Positions 59,532 through 64,000 of a stretch of DNA of 64,000 nt are shown here, piece after piece. The DNA comes from Telmatactis stephensoni (Eukaryota > Cnidaria > Anthozoa > Actiniaria > Isophelliidae), in contig JALIZF010001843.1 in NCBI GenBank assembly GCA_029948255.1, forward strand, positions 186,001 through 250,000. Reading direction: 5' to 3'. Position 1 is the stretch's first letter. Each line of letters starts with the position of its first letter. A model generated the notes under the pieces. That model searched no databases. It saw only the letters and a program-made list of their open reading frames with translations, and was not told the DNA's origin. The translations under genes were made by a program, and so were the position numbers.

Positions 59532-60720
59532 GTTAACGAAACTGATAAGGGTACAAGAAATGATGAACCAACAAATCAAGGATATTTAAAAAAATCCTCT
59601 AGATTGCAGTTTCTTGTGATCGGTCGCCAAATTTTATACCCACAACTGAAAAGTTCTCGCGAAAATTAAAATTGTAATTATTTTTACGCAGTATATTTTT
59701 GAAAAAAAATTCGCGAAATTGATCTCCTTCTGACACGAACTTTCTGTCAAAATACGAATATTTTAAAAACGAAACATGCTCTTTGAAAAAAAAATATAAA
59801 TTACAATTATTTAGGGTCCTTTTCAGTCGTTTTGGGCTTTCTTTCCCGACAAAAATCGAAAAAACCTGGTCGCTAGTGCAATTTGACCAATGAGGGAACA
59901 AAACTTTATCACGTGTCATTTGAATAATTGGCGCACATTGGAAGCCATTTTGTCGGTTAGATTGCTATAATTTCAGCTTGTTTGCCATATAAAACGTGTT
60001 CTTTTGTGCTAAAAAAGGACCGAGATGGCCGTTCAATGCCTCAAACACAATCAAGAACACCTTTCACCTTAAAAAGATGTTCTTTTGGAAGAATAACAGG
60101 TTTCGAGTGCCGTAGAAGTCCTGATTTCGAATCCAGGTTGTGATCGACTGAACTCGTTGCGTTCAAGAAACAATACGGTAAGTTATGTTCGCTCTTAATA
60201 TTGCAGCCATGGAAGAGACTGTACTTTCTATGTGTTATTGTCAATTCGGTCTTTAGTTTATTTAGGCACATTACTTGCCTGGCTTACATGTAAATTGTTG
60301 TAATTGCTCTGGCAATCGAATCAGTAAAGGTTATACACCGAATATCGATTTGACAATTTGGTACGTCGTTTGAACGAAGATTCTACTCACATAAAGGACT
60401 TTGATGAAACTAAAAACACTGTGAAATTCACTTCAGATACAAATAATGTAGTAAGCTTTTTACTTATGTAATGTTGAAATCAACAATTATACTGACAAAT
60501 CATTTTATTTGTAGATGTCTATACTGAAGTGAGGGATTCGAATTATGGAACCGTTCTGTGTATTATGCTCAACGATTGCGAGCTATAACGATTGCTCTTG
60601 AGCTTATGGTAAATACCCATTTAAAAACATAGAATTGTAGTGCTTTAATTGTGACTTCATATTACTGTGAGCTCACTAGAGTGGTTTTCGTAAACCCGTG
60701 AAATAGATACTAAACTAATA
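59532..60720. other. Gene-free stretch
   Basis: No exon chain or element seen. The sequence near 60115-60140 resembles a tRNA T-arm word (TTTCGAATCCAGG) but has no other tRNA parts. Confidence 0.4.
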
Positions 60721-60728
60721 CACATTAG

Positions 60729-62037
60729 CACAGGCTTACCATCCTCAACGTTTGTGAATCGGGTTAGTTCCGGTTTAGGGGGTTTGGGATCCCTGTGTTG
60801 TAATTCAACCCCTTGTTTGGTAGTTGAATAGCATGAGTTTAATTTTGCCTCTGAAAAGCTTTCTTTTTCTAATCGATTCTTCGAAAGTTTGTTAGAAATA
60901 GAGATTTACAGTTACTGAACACTTCTGGCTAGTTTTTTGGGGGGTTTGAGGCGTATTTACTTAGTTTGAGGCCGTTGAGTTTTGAGCTGCGTTTCCACTA
61001 ACAGAAAAGACAACAAGGTAGGCAACTTCGGCGACTCAAATCATCCACCGTGGCTCACAAACCACGCGAAAAATCAAACTTGCCTTCGTCGGTCGGCATT
61101 CAGCGCTCGGCACGTCAAACTAGATACATCTAGCGACTACTGGAGCGAGTTTGAGAGAAATCGGTCACGAAGAACAGCCTGAAATACGGGCCCGAACTTC
61201 TTCAACTGTGGTAAATTTCGAATGTTCCGATGATCTGTACTGACCTGGAGGACCAATGGAATCCCAAGAATGTGTTTAGGTGGCGAACTCGCCACTTAGC
61301 CCTCCCCTGCAGTAATCTGAGTATTGAAGATCAAAGCTGAGGTTTTCTCTTTCAGAGTTAAATTCAGACAAGATATTATTCAATTCTATTAGAGAAGCCT
61401 TCGATCTCTGATACTTTTGATGTATCCTAAAAGAGATATTACTATTAGTATTACTGCAGGGGAGGGCTAAGTGGCGAGTTCGCCACCTAAACACATTCTT
61501 GGGATTCCATTGGTCCTCCAGGTCAGTACAGATCATCGGAACATTCGAAATTTACCACAGTTGAAGAAGTTCGGGCCCGTATTTCAGGCTGTTCTTCGTG
61601 ACCGATTTCTCTCAAACTCGCTCCAGTAGTCGCTAGATGTATCTTGTTTGACGTGCCGAGCGCTGAATGCCGACCGACGAAGGCAAGTTTGATTTTTCGC
61701 GTGGTTTGTGAGCCACGGTGGATGATTTGAGTCGCCGAAGTTGCCTACCTTGTTGTCTTTTCTGTTAGTGGAAACGCAGCTCAAAACTCAACGGCCTCAA
61801 ACTAAGTAAATACGCCTCAAACCCCCCAAAAAACTAGCCAGAAGTGTTCAGTAACTGTAAATCTCTATTTCTAACAAACTTTCGAAGAATCGATTAGAAA
61901 AAGAAAGCTTTTCAGAGGCAAAATTAAACTCATGCTATTCAACTACCAAACAAGGGGTTGAATTACAACACAGGGATCCCAAACCCCCTAAACCGGAACT
62001 AACCCGATTCACAAACGTTGAGGATGGTAAGCCTGTG
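60729..62037. mobile_element. Giant palindromic hAT-like foldback element (arms 587 bp)
   Basis: 60729-61315 is the near-perfect reverse complement of 61451-62037, around a 135-bp loop, exactly symmetric about position 61383. Ends are CACAGGCTTACC / GGTAAGCCTGTG. CACATTAG flanks it on both sides (60721-60728 and 62038-62045), an 8-bp target duplication as made by hAT transposases. A 66-residue open frame appears in both arms (60982-61182 plus, 61584-61784 minus), identical but for one residue; that follows from the palindrome and is not evidence of a gene. Confidence 0.88.
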
Positions 62038-62045
62038 CACATTAG

Positions 62046-63600
62046 TAAACCTTAATTCAATTGTTTTCTTTTCTTCTTATTTGACTATTACACATTAACT
62101 GCTAGTATTTATTTCACGGGTTTATGAAAATCACTCTAACCTGATTTGCAGAATGATTTTGCCCATGTCCTTTCATAGTTAGTTAGTAGTAGACTGTAAA
62201 CCTATTGTTTTCTTTTATTATCAATCACTACAAACTAGATAGTCGAGTTTTTTTTGAAAGATGAAAGAAAATTGCCCTAGTCTTACAATCAAAGTCTAAT
62301 AGTCAATGTCTTTTTTCTTTATAGTCTAATCAAAACAAAAGAAAACACTGATCAATTTATGATGTTAAGTGTGTGTCAATAAGAGGACAGACAACACAAA
62401 ACCATCTTCAATTTGTTAAAGTCAGCTGTTTTTTTATCCAATGTTTTTTTATTTATTTTTATCCAATGACCAAACATGAATTGTTTTAGTAGATAACAGA
62501 GTCATTTAGATAAACCTATAGAGTGACTTTATTTCACCATGCAGCTAATGAAAAATCAGTGTTTAGTTTAAGTACTAATAATCTGATAAAGGAGAGGGCT
62601 GTAAAGCAAAACTGGTGATTGCACTGAACTCATGGTACAAAATATAATAATCAAAGTGTAGTCATCAAATTGATACAAAAGAAAACAGTGGAATTGGGGT
62701 CTGCTATTTTGTATTAGTATGTGTCACATGCGCCTTGAAGTCACTACTTTAGTTTTTTTATGTCCTTCAGCATTGATACCCTAGCTCTTTCCAATTCACT
62801 AATTGTCCCCCAACTTCCAATAATATACAGATATATATTGAAATTTCCCACTGTCTTTTGTTTTTAGGAACTTTTGGAGCTAGAAAAACTTCAATTAATA
62901 AATAAACAAAGTGAGAAAAACAAGCTATGCTAAAAAGTAAGTTGGAGTTATTGATTGAGTTGAAGGGATGTATGGGTAGCAACCATGTAAAGAATAGCAC
63001 ATCAAACAAACTCAATTCACATGTGACCTGAGTGCTCAAACTGGGACTCAAACCTGGACCACGATGGTGAAAGTACTGGGCTCGGTTGTTCGCAAGCCAA
63101 TTAGTGCTAATCTGTGGTTTAAACTCTTAAGAGAACGTTTGGAGTTTAAACCCTGGATTAGTGCTAATCAGCTTTTGAACGACTGGGCCCTGGTGCTCTC
63201 ACAACTTGGCCAACCATGCCATTTTGTTGATTGAATATTCCTATTGTTGCAGGTTGAAAAAAAGATTTCTACCTTGTATAAAGATTGTAGATGTAAGCAG
63301 CAGCAAATAACATTTCTTAAATTGTAGTAAATAATTCAATAATTCATTATTATTATTAAAGTCTATTAAAATAATTATTGTTTCCACCATAAGGTCACAG
63401 TTATATTCATTAGCCATTATTTAAAACATGACATAATTTAACTTATATAGGGATTTATTTAATGCTATTAAGATTTGTTTGCCACACTTGCTATAGCCCT
63501 TTCCTGTCAATTTGTCTTTTGTATCCTTAAGGATAGCATTCACATCTCCAGAGTGTTGTAATTTTTATCAATTTTTCTTATATCATATTTTATTACTTTT
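62046..63600. other. Gene-free right end
   Basis: AT-rich, with no exon chain. A B-box-like word on the minus strand (GGTTTGAGTCC, about 63045) hints at a SINE fragment. MITE M2 copy 3 lies at 63078-63192. Confidence 0.4.
63078..63192. mobile_element. MITE family M2, copy 3
   Basis: GGGCTCGGTTGTTCGCAAGC at the left and GCTTTTGAACGACTGGGCCC at the right are imperfectly complementary, with AATTAGTGCTAATC and GATTAGTGCTAATC inside. Confidence 0.65.
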
Positions 63601-63798
63601 ATACACCTATTTAAAAAAGGTTGTCAGAGCTATAGGCAATAGGTCATTCTGCCATTCACGGTTGGGTTTTCTATTTGTTTTTATTAAGACAGTCAACAAT
63701 CTGACATTCATATATATGTGATGTTCAAAACAAAACGATTTATGAGTTTGCATGACCTGTCGCCTTTAGCTCTGACAACTTTTTTTAAAAATAGGTGT
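63600..63798. mobile_element. MITE family M4, copy 2
   Basis: TACACCTATTTAAAAAAGGT and TGTCAGAGCTA at the left are complementary to TAGCTCTGACA and ACTTTTTTTAAAAATAGGTG at the right. Confidence 0.7.
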
Positions 63799-64000
63799 AA
63801 CAAGGTGTATGCACTCCATTGAAGAAAGGGTGTAGTTCACATTTATCCAAATATCAATTTATTAAGTATATCTAATGAAATGCAATTTGTAAGTAAGTGC
63901 TTACAACACACAAAATGTAGTTTCTTGATTCCTGTGAGAGTTTAGAAGGACTAAAAATGTTTTGTATCCATTGATATTATAATTATGTAGTATTTTCAGC

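Noticed and set aside
60982..61784. Two convergent copies of a 66-residue gene
   Set aside because: Both are the same frame in the two arms of a palindromic element; there is no domain, and identity is forced by the palindrome.

Overview
This window looks like an AT-rich invertebrate metazoan genome, most likely an anthozoan cnidarian (a coral or sea anemone). That assignment is an inference. It rests on small exons split by GT-AG introns, domain types typical of animal signalling (Tec-type PH/BTK/SH3/SH2, CUB, carbohydrate sulfotransferase), a Penelope-like retroelement remnant, and a very dense load of short foldback (MITE-like) elements. Gene models were built by hand, joining exons by reading frame, splice sites and intron phase. 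Every multi-exon model below sums to a whole number of codons.

Layout. 1-7375: no gene I can support; it holds inverted repeats and one MITE. 7376-19611 (+): a 21-exon gene of about 1280 aa with PH, BTK zinc motif, SH3, SH2, a kinase-like domain lacking the catalytic residues, and a long C-terminal coiled coil. I read it as a Tec-family-derived pseudokinase scaffold. 19612-21487: repeats and a dead Penelope-like reverse transcriptase. 21488-24428 (-): a three-exon HNK-1/chondroitin-type carbohydrate sulfotransferase. 24580-24939 (+): a small ORF with possible CARD-like character, in divergent orientation. 24940-27370: simple repeats and a G-rich foldback.

27371-31437, 39985-42305, 44885-48425 and 51268-53700 (all +): four single-CUB, single-pass membrane protein genes (A, B, C, D below) with the same four-exon plan and three phase-1 introns. 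The signal peptide is split over exons 1-2, the CUB domain is exon 3, and the membrane segment plus tail is exon 4. A, C and D have PPxY motifs in the tail, the ligand type for WW domains of NEDD4-like ubiquitin ligases; B has lost them. B and C are a recent tandem duplication. D is followed by two broken copies: a tail without a CUB domain (55460-55810) and an orphan first exon (58051-58090) that runs into a 109-bp satellite. Inside this array, 33408-39037 (+) encodes a secreted protein of four ~120-residue repeats that I do not recognise.

60729-62037 is a huge, almost perfect palindrome with 8-bp target duplications. A second huge palindrome (34779-36518) sits in the first intron of the four-repeat gene. 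62046-64000 has no gene I can support.

The CUB-PPxY array and the coiled-coil Tec pseudokinase are the two best candidates for undescribed biology. Both look like membrane-proximal signalling parts: one set couples an extracellular binding domain to WW-domain proteins, the other joins lipid, phosphotyrosine and oligomerisation modules without catalysis.
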